The position numbers and the translations under genes were made by a program. Positions 27,916-36,938 of a stretch of 64,000 nucleotides of DNA are shown here, piece after piece. The notes under the pieces were generated by a model, which ran no database searches, was not told where the DNA came from, and saw only the letters and a list, made by a program, of their open reading frames with translations. Origin of the DNA: Methanobrevibacter smithii ATCC 35061 (lineage in GTDB: Archaea > Methanobacteriota > Methanobacteria > Methanobacteriales > Methanobacteriaceae); contig NC_009515.1 in NCBI RefSeq assembly GCF_000016525.1, forward strand, positions 1,638,501-1,702,500. Reading direction: 5' to 3'. Position 1 is the stretch's first letter, and the number at the start of each line of letters is the position of its first letter.

Positions 27916-28221
27916 ATGTCTAATAAATACTTAAATGCAATTTCTTCATTAGATAATAATGTTTTTATAGATATTGAGGTTTCTCCAAATTCCAATAAAT
28001 TTCAAATTTCAGGATTTAACGAATGGAGAAACAGATTTGAAATACGTATTAAGCAAGTTCCTCAAAAAGGCAAGGCCAATAAGGAAATTGTAAAAGAATT
28101 ATCTAAAATATTTAATTGTGATGTTAGTATTTCAAAAGGTGAGAAATCTTCTCAAAAAACAATTGTCTGTTATAATGTCAGTATTGATTGTATATTGGAA
28201 AAATTAAGTGAAATTTTATAA
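27916..28221 (+). CDS. DUF167 (YggU) family protein
   Basis: A 101-residue small alpha/beta protein. Family features are VSPNSNKFQISGFNEWRNRFEIRIKQVPQKGKANKEIVKELSKIF followed by VSISKGEKSSQKTIVC. The conserved KGKAN and SG..S.K segments are those of the DUF167/YggU family. The biochemical role is unknown. It lies 31 bases after the tRNA and may share its transcript. Confidence 0.85.
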   Translation: MSNKYLNAISSLDNNVFIDIEVSPNSNKFQISGFNEWRNRFEIRIKQVPQKGKANKEIVKELSKIFNCDVSISKGEKSSQKTIVCYNVSIDCILEKLSEIL

Positions 28222-28296
28222 ATGTAAAAAATAATTAACTATTTAACCAATTAAAACATAAGTTATTATTAATTAAATTAAGAGGGTGATAATTAG

Positions 28297-29148
28297 ATGA
28301 AAGCAGTAATTCCGGCAGCTGGTTTTGGGACTAGGTTTTTGCCAGCTACTAAAGCACAACCTAAAGAAATGTTGCCTGTTTTTGATAAACCTACTATTCA
28401 GTATGTTATTGAGGAAGCTGTAGCTTCAGGTATTGATGATATTTTAATTGTAACTGGTAAAAATAAACGTTCTATTGAAGATCATTTTGATAAATCATTT
28501 GAATTGGAGTATACTTTAAAGCAGGCTGGTAAGACTAAATATTTAAAACAGGTTCAGGATATCACTGATTTGGCTGATATTTGTTATATTCGTCAAAAAG
28601 AGCAAAAAGGATTAGGTGATGCAATTTATTGTGCCAAAAAACATGTGGGAGAGGAACCTTTTGCAGTAATGCTTGGAGATACAATAACGAAAGGAAAAAC
28701 TCCATGTACAAAACAGTTAATAGATATTTACAACAAATACGAAGCATCAGCTATTTCTCTTGAAAAGGTACCTCAGGAAAAAGTGGAAAGATACGGTATA
28801 ATTAAAGGAGAAGAAATAGAAACAGATGTTTATCAGATTGATGAACTTGTTGAAAAACCACCAGTTGATCAGGCACCGTCTAACTTAGCTATTATGGGAA
28901 GATATGTACTCACTCCAGACATTTTCGATAAAATCAAAGAAACCGGAGCTGGAGTTGGAGGAGAAATTCAGCTTACTGATGCGCTGGCTAAATTAGATAA
29001 AATTTATGGAAATACCTTTGAAGGAAAAACCTATGATATAGGAAATCGTTTAGAATGGTTGAAAACATCTATAGAATTTGCAATGGATGATGAAGAATCT
29101 AAAAACGATTTAATCAGTTATATGAAAGAAATTATAGCTTCAAATTAA
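28297..29148 (+). CDS. galU: UTP-glucose-1-phosphate uridylyltransferase
   Basis: A 283-residue nucleotidyltransferase making UDP-glucose from UTP and glucose-1-phosphate. The N-terminal signature AVIPAAGFGTRFLPATKAQPKEMLP is intact; VEEAVASGI-type text, LGDAIYCAKKHVGEEPFAVMLGDT and the late VGGEIQLTDAL segment match GalU. The length is normal. The start follows GGTGAT. The product feeds UDP-glucose dehydrogenase (35,450) and the glycosyltransferases of the surface locus. Confidence 0.93.
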   Translation: MKAVIPAAGFGTRFLPATKAQPKEMLPVFDKPTIQYVIEEAVASGIDDILIVTGKNKRSIEDHFDKSFELEYTLKQAGKTKYLKQVQDITDLADICYIRQKEQKGLGDAIYCAKKHVGEEPFAVMLGDTITKGKTPCTKQLIDIYNKYEASAISLEKVPQEKVERYGIIKGEEIETDVYQIDELVEKPPVDQAPSNLAIMGRYVLTPDIFDKIKETGAGVGGEIQLTDALAKLDKIYGNTFEGKTYDIGNRLEWLKTSIEFAMDDEESKNDLISYMKEIIASN

Positions 29149-29277
29149 AATTAAGTATTTTCTATAATTTCTTTTTAACTTTTTTTTAAACTTATTTTTA
29201 CCACAACATTTATATATTTTTGTGTATAAATTATGATTTATAGGTATCTATAATATATCTAGTATGGATTGATTTAT

Positions 29278-29478
29278 ATGCTTAAAAAAAGGGATAAAAT
29301 GGGTTATGGCGAAGATATGAATCATCAGATAGTAAAGTCTATTGAAAAAATGAACAGCCACAGTGATAAATTATTTTATGAGCAGTTATATCTTCAAAAA
29401 GATCCTGTAAAATACAATGAATTTAAAGATTGGTGTATTGAAAGAGGATATTTAAATGAATTGTATAAAAAAGAGTAA
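29278..29478 (+). CDS. Small conserved-looking protein of unknown function
   Basis: About 66 residues, acidic/basic mix without membrane helix: MGYGEDMNHQIVKSIEKMN, then KLFYEQLYLQKDPVKYNEF and CIERGYLNELYKKE. The start is ambiguous. ATG 29278 is the longest clear choice; ATG 29299 has AGGGAT 4 bases before it and gives 59 residues. It stands alone downstream of galU with its own AT-rich promoter region. I do not recognise a family. Confidence 0.5.
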   Translation: MLKKRDKMGYGEDMNHQIVKSIEKMNSHSDKLFYEQLYLQKDPVKYNEFKDWCIERGYLNELYKKE

Positions 29479-29731
29479 TATCTGTTATTTTATTATATGT
29501 ATGTAATTTTTAAATGCTCTTTAACTAAAAATAAATAAGAGAATGTAAAAATAAGTGTGGGAGCTGTAATTGGGAGTGTTAATAAAAAATTAATGGTGAA
29601 ATCAAATTATTTAAAATAGCCTCATAATAACTCTGTGTGATTGAAGAATTAACTGATTGTAAGGTAGTTGGCAATATTAATTCTAAAAAAACATGATTTA
29701 TTATATAAATAAAATTAAAATAAAAAAAATA

Positions 29732-30862
29732 TTATGGTTTCATCATCAAATCCATAATACTGAAAGCTTCATTTTCTTTTTTAATGCCTGGTCCGTTTAA
29801 TCCGCCAAATGCATTTTTTGCAAATTCCTTGTTAAGTCTTTTAGAAACTTCACCAAAAATCATTTTATAAGCCTTACATTGAGGATCAACAGCTTTTGGA
29901 GTTTTACTGGCTACAATAGCATTATATGGACATCCGCCTTCGCAATATTTTACATATCTGCATTTGGCACAGTTTTCATCAACATATTCTCTAAATTCTT
30001 GAAGTTTTGCCCATGCGTCAGACTCTTTTAGCTTATCAAAACTTGGGTTTGCTTTGACATTGCCTAAAATATATTCATCCATTCCTACAAACCTGTAGCA
30101 TGGATAAATTGAACCGTCTGCACCGACAGCTAATGTTGTACCTATACAATCTGCAAACGTACATAATGTTCCCCTTCTTCTGAATGTACTTTTAGCAATG
30201 TGGTCAAGATCCATTACACTGAATTTATCTAAATCATAAAGATACTTGTCTAGCCAGTCTATTAAAAGTTTTCCGTGTTCTTCCTGATCAAGAGCCCATG
30301 GGTCAGCATTGTCTCCACGTAGTGACGGAAGTGCAGCATGTATTTTTAAATTCATACCATGGGATTTGAAAAATTCATATAACTCGTCACTGTAGTCTTT
30401 GGAATATTGAGTTACTGTTAAAACAAAGTTTATGTTTAATCCTTTTTCTTTTGCTCTTTCATATCTGCCAATGGTTTTTTTAAAGTAACCTTCTGCTCTT
30501 TGATAGTCATTAATTTCTTCAGGTCCGTCAATACTGGTACTTACAGCAACATTGTACTTTAAAAATAAATCGATTAGTTCATCTGAAAGTAACCAGATAT
30601 TACTTTGAAGTGAAAAACCTTCTAAATTGTCTATTTTGGATAATTTTTCTAAAGCTTCAGCATAGAAATCATAGCCTGCAAGAAGAGGTTCTCCTCCGTG
30701 GAATGTAAAATGAACTTTATCATCTCTGAAATCTTTTAACCATGTGATAATGTCATCAATTACGCTAATGTCCATCATTTCTTTTGTTGATTCTGAACCC
30801 CAACAGTATTTGCAGTTGCATTGGCAACCTAAAGTGGGAATTATCATTACATGAAAAGTCAT
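29732..30862 (-). CDS. Radical SAM/SPASM peptide-modifying enzyme (methanogen type)
   Basis: A 376-residue radical SAM enzyme. The SAM cluster motif CxxxCxxC is Cys13-Cys17-Cys20 (GCQCNCKYCWG). Next come HGGEPLLAG (SAM-binding GGE) and STSIDGPEEIN. The C-terminal SPASM region has CTFADCIGTTLAVGADGSIYPCYRF and CAKCRYVKYCEGGCPYNA for auxiliary Fe-S clusters. This layout is shared by anaerobic sulfatase-maturing and RiPP-modifying enzymes, and from memory by a methanogen-specific peptide-modifying family (Mhun_1560 type). The start codon lies one base after the stop of the four-cysteine protein upstream, so the two are translationally coupled. That protein is its likely substrate (inference). 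Confidence 0.85.
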   Translation of the reverse strand: MTFHVMIIPTLGCQCNCKYCWGSESTKEMMDISVIDDIITWLKDFRDDKVHFTFHGGEPLLAGYDFYAEALEKLSKIDNLEGFSLQSNIWLLSDELIDLFLKYNVAVSTSIDGPEEINDYQRAEGYFKKTIGRYERAKEKGLNINFVLTVTQYSKDYSDELYEFFKSHGMNLKIHAALPSLRGDNADPWALDQEEHGKLLIDWLDKYLYDLDKFSVMDLDHIAKSTFRRRGTLCTFADCIGTTLAVGADGSIYPCYRFVGMDEYILGNVKANPSFDKLKESDAWAKLQEFREYVDENCAKCRYVKYCEGGCPYNAIVASKTPKAVDPQCKAYKMIFGEVSKRLNKEFAKNAFGGLNGPGIKKENEAFSIMDLMMKP

Positions 30863-30863
30863 T

Positions 30864-31073
30864 TTATCCGTAATATTTATTTAATTCTTTTAAAAGTTCT
30901 TTTTTTTCGTCTTCTTCCATACTATCATTTACAAAGAAAATATAACCGCAATCTTCGCATTTTACAGTGTCTAACTCTGCATGTGCTCTGTGATTGTCTA
31001 ACATTTTTCTGTGTACATGTTTATCTTTGGAACCGCATTTTGGGCATGGAGCTAATATTTCTTCGAGTTTCAT
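30864..31073 (-). CDS. Four-cysteine zinc-ribbon-like small protein, candidate radical SAM substrate
   Basis: A 69-residue protein with CPKCG (Cys10, Cys13) and CEDCG (Cys39, Cys42), the spacing of a zinc ribbon. Between them lies a distinctive HVHRKMLDNHRAHAELDTVK segment. The C-terminus is an acidic/lysine helix. ATG 31073 is chosen because GTGAT stands 4 bases before it; GTG 31082 is the longer option. It is sandwiched between an Fe-S aldo/keto reductase gene (24 bases upstream) and the radical SAM gene (1 base downstream) in one leftward operon. It could be a modified peptide precursor or simply a zinc protein. Confidence 0.75.
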   Translation of the reverse strand: MKLEEILAPCPKCGSKDKHVHRKMLDNHRAHAELDTVKCEDCGYIFFVNDSMEEDEKKELLKELNKYYG

Positions 31074-31097
31074 GTTTATCACTTTTTATTTTATTAT

Positions 31098-32312
31098 TTA
31101 AAAAAATTTCTGATATATTTTCATACCGATACTTTTTACGAATAATACTTTAAATTTAAAGAAATGGCCTTCAAATTCTTTTTTAACTTTATCAAGTTCT
31201 TTTGGAATGTCCAGGTGTTGGGGGCATTTTCTTAAGCACTTTCTGCATCCATTACATAATCCTGCATTTGAACTGTCTATCATAATTCCGCTTACAGTTA
31301 AATAATAATCGATTAAGCTTTGATTTAAAAGGCCTTTTTGATTGAATAAATATTTTTCATTATATATTTTCATGCATTCAGGAATATTCACGCCTCTGGG
31401 GCAGGGCAGGCAGTATCCGCAGCTTGTACAGTTAATTTGAAGCAATTCTTTTAAGGCTCTTTTTGCATAATCGATTGTTTCAAGTTCTTCCAAACTCATG
31501 GAATGGGGTTCAACACTATTTCCAATAGCTATATTTTCATCAATTTGAGCTATGTTATTCATTCCTGAAAATACACAGGTTATTTCAGGATGATTTAAAA
31601 TCCAGGATATGCTCCATTCTGCATTTGTTTTTGAGGGGTCGGCTTTTTTAAATATACTTTCAACTTTATCAGGCATTTTCCCGGCTAAAATTCCACCTTT
31701 TAAAGGTTCCATTACAAAAATTCCCATTCCTTTTGATGCTGCATGGTGAATTCCTTCAATATCTGCCTGAACATTGTTATCAAAGTAATTATATTGGATC
31801 ATCACCATATCCCAGTCATATGCATCAAGTAATAATGGAAATTCTTCAGTAGTGCCGTGGTATGAAAAACCGACATATTTTATTTTTTCCTCTTGTTTTG
31901 CCTTTGATAAGAATTTTAAAACATCTTTTTTAAGCAGTCTGTTCATAGCTTTCAAATCAACATTGTGTAGAAAGTAATAGTCAATACAGTCAATTTGCAG
32001 CCTTTCTAACTGTTCATTTAATATTTTTTCCATATCTTCATACTTTTTTATGTTCATTGCAGGCAATTTTGTAGAAATTTTGACTTTGTTTCTATATTCT
32101 CCTTTTAGAGCCTTTCCAAGGACTTTTTCACTTTCTCCATTATTATAGATAGCTGCAGTATCGATAATGTTTATTCCATTGTCTATTGCATGGTGTATTA
32201 ACTTTTCAGATTCTTTGTAGTTGATTTTACCATTTTTTGAAGGTAGTCTCATAGCTCCAAAGCCTATTGGTGAGAGTTCTTCTCGTGTTTTTTTGACAAT
32301 CCTCTTTTCCAT
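31098..32312 (-). CDS. Aldo/keto reductase with C-terminal 4Fe-4S ferredoxin domain
   Basis: A 404-residue oxidoreductase of the COG1453 type. The barrel shows IGFGAMRLP, NIIDTAAIYNNGESEKVLG (catalytic Asp/Tyr), KVKISTKLP (catalytic Lys) and IDYYFLHNV (the His). The C-terminus has two cysteine groups, CTSCGYCLPCPRGVNIPEC and CNGCRKCLRKCPQHLDIP, which would bind one or two [4Fe-4S] clusters. It is the first gene of the leftward operon with the four-cysteine protein and the radical SAM enzyme. It could supply electrons to the latter (inference). Confidence 0.85.
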   Translation of the reverse strand: MEKRIVKKTREELSPIGFGAMRLPSKNGKINYKESEKLIHHAIDNGINIIDTAAIYNNGESEKVLGKALKGEYRNKVKISTKLPAMNIKKYEDMEKILNEQLERLQIDCIDYYFLHNVDLKAMNRLLKKDVLKFLSKAKQEEKIKYVGFSYHGTTEEFPLLLDAYDWDMVMIQYNYFDNNVQADIEGIHHAASKGMGIFVMEPLKGGILAGKMPDKVESIFKKADPSKTNAEWSISWILNHPEITCVFSGMNNIAQIDENIAIGNSVEPHSMSLEELETIDYAKRALKELLQINCTSCGYCLPCPRGVNIPECMKIYNEKYLFNQKGLLNQSLIDYYLTVSGIMIDSSNAGLCNGCRKCLRKCPQHLDIPKELDKVKKEFEGHFFKFKVLFVKSIGMKIYQKFF

Positions 32313-32626
32313 AATAATATAGTTAGTAAATGACCATAATAAATATGTTTAGAAAATTTAAATAAAAGGTTATTATTTTATATATACTGGATAAACAACT
32401 AAAATTCTTAATTTTTTTGAAAAATTGTAAACAATTAGTTTTTGATGTTTTGAATATGGCTGATTTTTCTGAACATTAATCACTAAAGTTCTTGACGGAG
32501 CTAAATAAATCGATATGATAATATTTATATATTGATGAAATTAAACTTATAATTATACCTATTTGACAATTAGGTTATTATGACTAATTTTTGAGGGTAT
32601 TGATTTATTTTAAAAGGTGATGAATA
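32313..32626 (+). promoter_or_regulatory. Intergenic region upstream of modA
   Basis: A 314-base gap between divergent genes, with no ORF that I would call. A TATA-like ATATTTATATATT lies near 32521-32533, about 95 bases before the modA start. AATTGT-AA-ACAATT near 32425 is a short dyad. GGTGAT just before GTG 32627 is the ribosome-binding site. A molybdate-dependent operator may be present but none can be named. Confidence 0.4.
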
Positions 32627-33430
32627 GTGGTTTCAAAAAAGATTATAGCTATTGTTGTTGTAATAGCAGTGTTGGCTGTTGGTGTTGGAGTATGGGCTAA
32701 CGGTTCAGCAAGCACTGATGACAGTTTAAATGGACAGGAAGTAAATTTAGCTGCTGCGGCTAGTTTAAAAAATGTTTTTGATGAAAAATTAATTCCAATG
32801 TTTGAAGAAAAATATCCTGGAGTAAAAGTCACTCCAACTTATGCTTCAAGCGGTGATTTACAAAAACAAATCGAAAATGGTTTGGATGCAGATGTATTTA
32901 TGTCTGCAGGTAATAAACAGATGAATAAATTAGTTAATGAAAGTTTAATTGATAACAGTACTAACATTCAATTTTTAGAAAATAAAGTTGTTTTGATTGT
33001 ACCTAAAGATTCCGACTTAAACATATCTTCATTTGAGGATTTGAAAAATGTAGATGGTAACATTGCTATGGGAGATCCTTCTTCAGTACCTGCAGGTCAA
33101 TATGGTAAGGAAGTATTAACCAATCTTGGTGTATGGGACAGTGTTGAATCCAAATTGTCTTTAGGTACTGACGTAACTGCTGTATTAAATCAGGTAGCTC
33201 AGGGGTCTGCTGAATGCGGTATTGTATATTCTACTGATGCCAAATCTAATGATGATGTTAAAGTAGTTTGTGAAGCTCCAGATGATGCTTTAAAAACTCC
33301 AGTTATTTATCCGGTAGCTGAACTTAAAAACTCAGAGCATCAGGATGCTACTCAAAAGTTCATGGAATTCTTAAAAAGTAAAGAAGCTAAAGATGTATTT
33401 GTTGAATATGGATTTACAATTCATGAATAA
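32627..33430 (+). CDS. modA: Molybdate ABC transporter substrate-binding protein
   Basis: 267 residues starting at GTG with GGTGAT upstream. An N-terminal hydrophobic helix (IIAIVVVIAVLAVGVGVW) anchors or exports it. The mature part shows VNLAAAASLKNVFDE, VTPTYASSGDLQKQIENG, ADVFMSAGNKQM, MGDPSSVPAGQYG and GIVYSTDA, all ModA hallmarks for oxyanion binding. It is the first gene of modABC, which supplies molybdenum for formylmethanofuran and formate dehydrogenases. Confidence 0.93.
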   Translation: MVSKKIIAIVVVIAVLAVGVGVWANGSASTDDSLNGQEVNLAAAASLKNVFDEKLIPMFEEKYPGVKVTPTYASSGDLQKQIENGLDADVFMSAGNKQMNKLVNESLIDNSTNIQFLENKVVLIVPKDSDLNISSFEDLKNVDGNIAMGDPSSVPAGQYGKEVLTNLGVWDSVESKLSLGTDVTAVLNQVAQGSAECGIVYSTDAKSNDDVKVVCEAPDDALKTPVIYPVAELKNSEHQDATQKFMEFLKSKEAKDVFVEYGFTIHE

Positions 33431-33478
33431 ACTTTATAACTTAAAATCCATATGATAATTTAAAGGAGAATTATTAAC

Positions 33479-34153
33479 ATGACTGACTGGACTCCAATTT
33501 TTATTTCAATGAAAACAGCAAGTTTATCAATTTTTATAACCTTTTTTTTAGGATTAATAGTTGCCTGGGGCATTGTTAAACTTAAAAATGATTCAGTAAA
33601 AATTGTACTTGACGGTATTTTTACACTTCCAATTGTATTGCCTCCTACTGTTGTAGGATTCTTTTTATTGTATATTTTTGGTGTTAGGGGTCCGATAGGT
33701 AAGTTTTTTGTAGACTTTTTTTCTGTGAAAATAGCATTTTCATGGTCTGCAACAGTTATCGCTGCAGTGGTCATGTCTTTTCCTTTAATGTATCGTTCTG
33801 CCAGAGGTGCATTTGAACAGGTAGATTCTAATTTATTGGATGCTGGCCGTACATTGGGGATGTCTGAGTTCAAAATTTTCTGGAAAGTTTTGCTTGCAAA
33901 TGCACTTCCAGGAATTATTAGTGGGGGAATACTTGCCTATGCCAGAGGTTTAGGTGAGTTTGGTGCTACGGCAATGATTGCAGGAAATATTGCAGGACAA
34001 ACTAGAACTCTTCCAATGGCGGTTTATTCTGAAGTAGCTGCCGGTAATATGGGAGATGCTTTTAATTATGTAATATTCATTGTTATTATATCATTTATAG
34101 CTATTTTTATTATGGATTATGTTTCAATACGTAAGGAAAGGCAGTGGAAATAA
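33479..34153 (+). CDS. modB: Molybdate ABC transporter permease
   Basis: A 224-residue integral membrane protein with five or six helices. The EAA loop is seen at DAGRTLGMSEFKIFWKVLLANALPGI, followed by GILAYARGLGEFGATAMIAGN and TRTLPMAVY, typical of ModB. ATG follows GGAG with normal spacing. It lies between modA and modC on one transcript. Confidence 0.93.
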   Translation: MTDWTPIFISMKTASLSIFITFFLGLIVAWGIVKLKNDSVKIVLDGIFTLPIVLPPTVVGFFLLYIFGVRGPIGKFFVDFFSVKIAFSWSATVIAAVVMSFPLMYRSARGAFEQVDSNLLDAGRTLGMSEFKIFWKVLLANALPGIISGGILAYARGLGEFGATAMIAGNIAGQTRTLPMAVYSEVAAGNMGDAFNYVIFIVIISFIAIFIMDYVSIRKERQWK

Positions 34154-34168
34154 TTTGGGGAATATGTT

Positions 34169-35152
34169 ATGAGTAATGAATTGTTAAAAGTAAATATTCA
34201 AAAGAAACTTAAAGAATTTGACTTAAATGTGGATTTTGAATTAAAAAAAGGATGTTTAGGTATTTTAGGTCCTTCAGGTTGTGGTAAAAGTATGACTTTA
34301 AAATCTGTTGCAGGTATTGTAAATCCAGATAATGGTGTTATAAGTTTAACTACAAATGATGAAACTGTTTATTATGATTCTAATGAAAAAATTAATTTAA
34401 AGCCCCAAAAAAGAAATGTAGGATACTTATTTCAAAATTATGCATTATTTCCGAATATGACTGTAGAGGAAAATGTTGCTATTGGTTTACCTAAAGATTA
34501 TGATGAAAAAAGGTTAACTGATATGATTAAACGCTTTCGTTTAGAAGGTTTGGAAAAGAGATATCCTAGAGAGTTATCTGGAGGTCAGCAGCAAAGAGTA
34601 GCTTTGGCCCGTATATTGGCTTACAGTCCGGATGTTATACTGTTGGATGAACCGTTTAGTGCAATGGATACATTTCTAAAAGAACAGTTACGTATTGAAC
34701 TTAGTAATGTACTGAAAGATTTTGACGGATTTTCTATTCTTGTTACCCATAATCGTGATGAAGTATTTCAGTTTTGCGATGAGCTTTTAATATTGGACAA
34801 GGGTAAAATTATTGCAAAAGGAACTACTCACGATGTGTTTGAGAATCCAAAAAAAGTTCAGGTTGCTAGACTTACAGGATGTAAAAATATTTCTAAAGTT
34901 GAAATAATAGATGATTATCATCTTAAATCATTAGAATGGGGAATTACATTTGAAGTAGCTGAAAAAATTTCACAGGATATTACTCATATTGGAATAAGGG
35001 CACATGATTTTTTGCCTGCTGAAAAAGATGATATTAATTCATTTGACACTATAAACGCAACAAAATTGGAAATACCTTTTGAATGGCAAATAACGTTGGC
35101 AAATGGATTATGGTGGAAATTAGATAAAAAATACATGATCATGAATTTATAA
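34169..35152 (+). CDS. modC: Molybdate ABC transporter ATPase, C-terminus altered by a frameshift
   Basis: 327 residues as read. Walker A GPSGCGKS (about 30-37), Q loop LFQNYALFPNMT, signature LSGGQQQRVALARIL, Walker B VILLDEPFSAMD and switch VTHNRD are all present, then part of the MopI/TOBE domain. At an A6 run (35126-35131) the frame changes to YMIMNL and stops. One added A would restore an IHDHEFIIPDYLKVDPKNII tail ending at TAA 35203-35205, which fits the family better. The ATPase core is intact, so loss of about 24 terminal residues may or may not matter. It could be a sequence error. Confidence 0.88.
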   Translation: MSNELLKVNIQKKLKEFDLNVDFELKKGCLGILGPSGCGKSMTLKSVAGIVNPDNGVISLTTNDETVYYDSNEKINLKPQKRNVGYLFQNYALFPNMTVEENVAIGLPKDYDEKRLTDMIKRFRLEGLEKRYPRELSGGQQQRVALARILAYSPDVILLDEPFSAMDTFLKEQLRIELSNVLKDFDGFSILVTHNRDEVFQFCDELLILDKGKIIAKGTTHDVFENPKKVQVARLTGCKNISKVEIIDDYHLKSLEWGITFEVAEKISQDITHIGIRAHDFLPAEKDDINSFDTINATKLEIPFEWQITLANGLWWKLDKKYMIMNL

Positions 35153-35243
35153 TTCCTGATTATTTAAAGGTAGATCCTAAAAATATTATCTTGTTGGAAG
35201 AGTAATTCAATATAAATGTATTTTTAATGGTATCTGAATTAAT

Positions 35244-35381
35244 ATGGATTCATTTTATCCAATTAATTATTATTTTTTGGAAAATGAAATAACGATTTTT
35301 ATTTTTTTAAGTGTTTTTATAGTTTTTGTTCTGTTTAGATTACAGGCATTAATAAAAAATAAGATGCTAGTAAACAGATAA
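35244..35381 (+). CDS. Possible 45-residue single-helix membrane protein
   Basis: ATG 35244 opens a 45-codon frame with a hydrophobic segment (ITIFIFLSVFIVFVLFRLQA) and a basic tail ending KNKMLVNR, a plausible small membrane protein. The ribosome-binding site is weak and the region is AT-rich, so chance is a real alternative. It lies between modC and the UDP-glucose dehydrogenase gene. Confidence 0.3.
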   Translation: MDSFYPINYYFLENEITIFIFLSVFIVFVLFRLQALIKNKMLVNR

Positions 35382-35449
35382 AAAAATCAGCTGACTTTTT
35401 GGCGGAGCCATAATAAACTTTAAATTATTTAAATAAGATATTATTTTTC

Positions 35450-36753
35450 ATGAAACTGACAATTATTGGAACCGGCTATGTAGGTCTTGTTACCGGAACT
35501 TGTTTTGCAGAAATGGGAAATAAAGTTTACTGTGTTGATAATGACTTGGAAAAAATAGCTAATTTAAAAAATAATATCTTACCTATTTATGAACCTAATT
35601 TGGCATCATTAGTTAAATCCAATCAAAAAAAGGGAGATTTAATTTTTACCAGTGATTTAAAAGAGGCTTTAGACAATTCCAATATTATTTTCATAGCTGT
35701 TGGAACTCCTGAACATGAGGACGGTAGCGTTAATTTAGATTATGTTTATGATGTAGCTTCAGAAATAGCTGATGTTATTAGCCAGGATTCATTAATTGTC
35801 ATTAAATCTACTGTTCCTGTCGGCACTGCTTTTAAGGTTAAGAAAGTAATAGAATCTAATTTAAATAAAGATATTAAAATTGATATAGCCAGCAATCCTG
35901 AATTTTTAAAGGAAGGGGTAGCTATTGCTGATTGTATGCATCCTGACCGTGTAATTATTGGTGCACAAAATGATGAAGTTTTTGAGACTTTAAAAGAGTT
36001 ATACTCATCATTTATTGTTAATAGTGATAGATTTGTTTTGATGGATGTTAAAAGTGCTGAAATGAGCAAATATGTTGCCAATGCTCTGCTTGCTACTAAA
36101 ATATCTTTCATGAATGAAATAGCCAATATATGTGAGAAAGTTGGTGCAAATGTTAAAAATGTTCGTTTAGGTATTGGCAGTGATAAAAGAATAGGTTATG
36201 ATTTTATTTATGCTGGCTGCGGTTATGGTGGAAGCTGTTTTCCTAAAGATGTAAAAGGGCTGATTAATACTGCCCTTGATAATGTTATGAACCTAAGATT
36301 TTGGCTAATGTTGATGATGTCAATGAAAATCAAAAGCTTGTTTTAGTAAACAAGATTGTTGATAGGTTTGGTGAGGATTTATCAGGTCTAACTTTCGGTA
36401 TTTGGGGTCTTTCTTTTAAACCTCAAACTGATGATGTAAGGTGTGCACCTTCTTTAATAATAGCTTCTGAAATTATTAAAAGGGGTGGAAAAATAAAAGC
36501 ATATGATCCAAAAGCCATTGATAATTTCAGACAGAACTTTGATTCTAAAAATATTGATTATAAAAAATCCAAATATGATGTTTTAGATGATAGTGACTGT
36601 CTTGTTTTAATTACTGAATGGAAAGAATTCAGAGCTCTTGATTTGGATGAATTAGCTAAAAGATTAAACCAGAAGATTATTTTTGACGGCAGGAATATTT
36701 ATTCACCTAAAATTAGAGAAGCAGGTTTTGAGCTATATCAAATAGGTTGCTAA
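35450..36753 (+). pseudogene. ugd: UDP-glucose 6-dehydrogenase, single frameshift
   Basis: The N-terminal frame (from 35450) has the Rossmann motif IIGTGYVGLVTGTCFAEMG, VGTPEHEDG, KSTVPVGTA, NPEFLKEG, and the catalytic Cys in GCGYGGSCFPKDVKGL. It breaks after TALDN. The remaining 150 residues (ANVDDVNENQKLVLVNKI to the C-terminus, with WGLSFKPQTDDVR) lie in another frame. Restoring one G at 36284 joins them as DN-GYEPKILANVDDVN, as expected for the family. The enzyme oxidises UDP-glucose to UDP-glucuronate, with GalU as supplier. Everything else is intact, so this is either a very recent mutation or a sequence error. Confidence 0.85.
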
Positions 36754-36938
36754 AACTTTTAGCAATATCTAAATTTTATTTTTTAAATTTAATGAATTTT
36801 AAATTATTTTTAGTGTTTTGTTTTTATTTTCCTATTTTTCCCTATTCAATTCTAGATTTGTTATGATAAATCATTATATTTATAAACATTATTTGACAGA
36901 TATAATATTAATTTTTATAATGATATTTAGGTGTTTTC

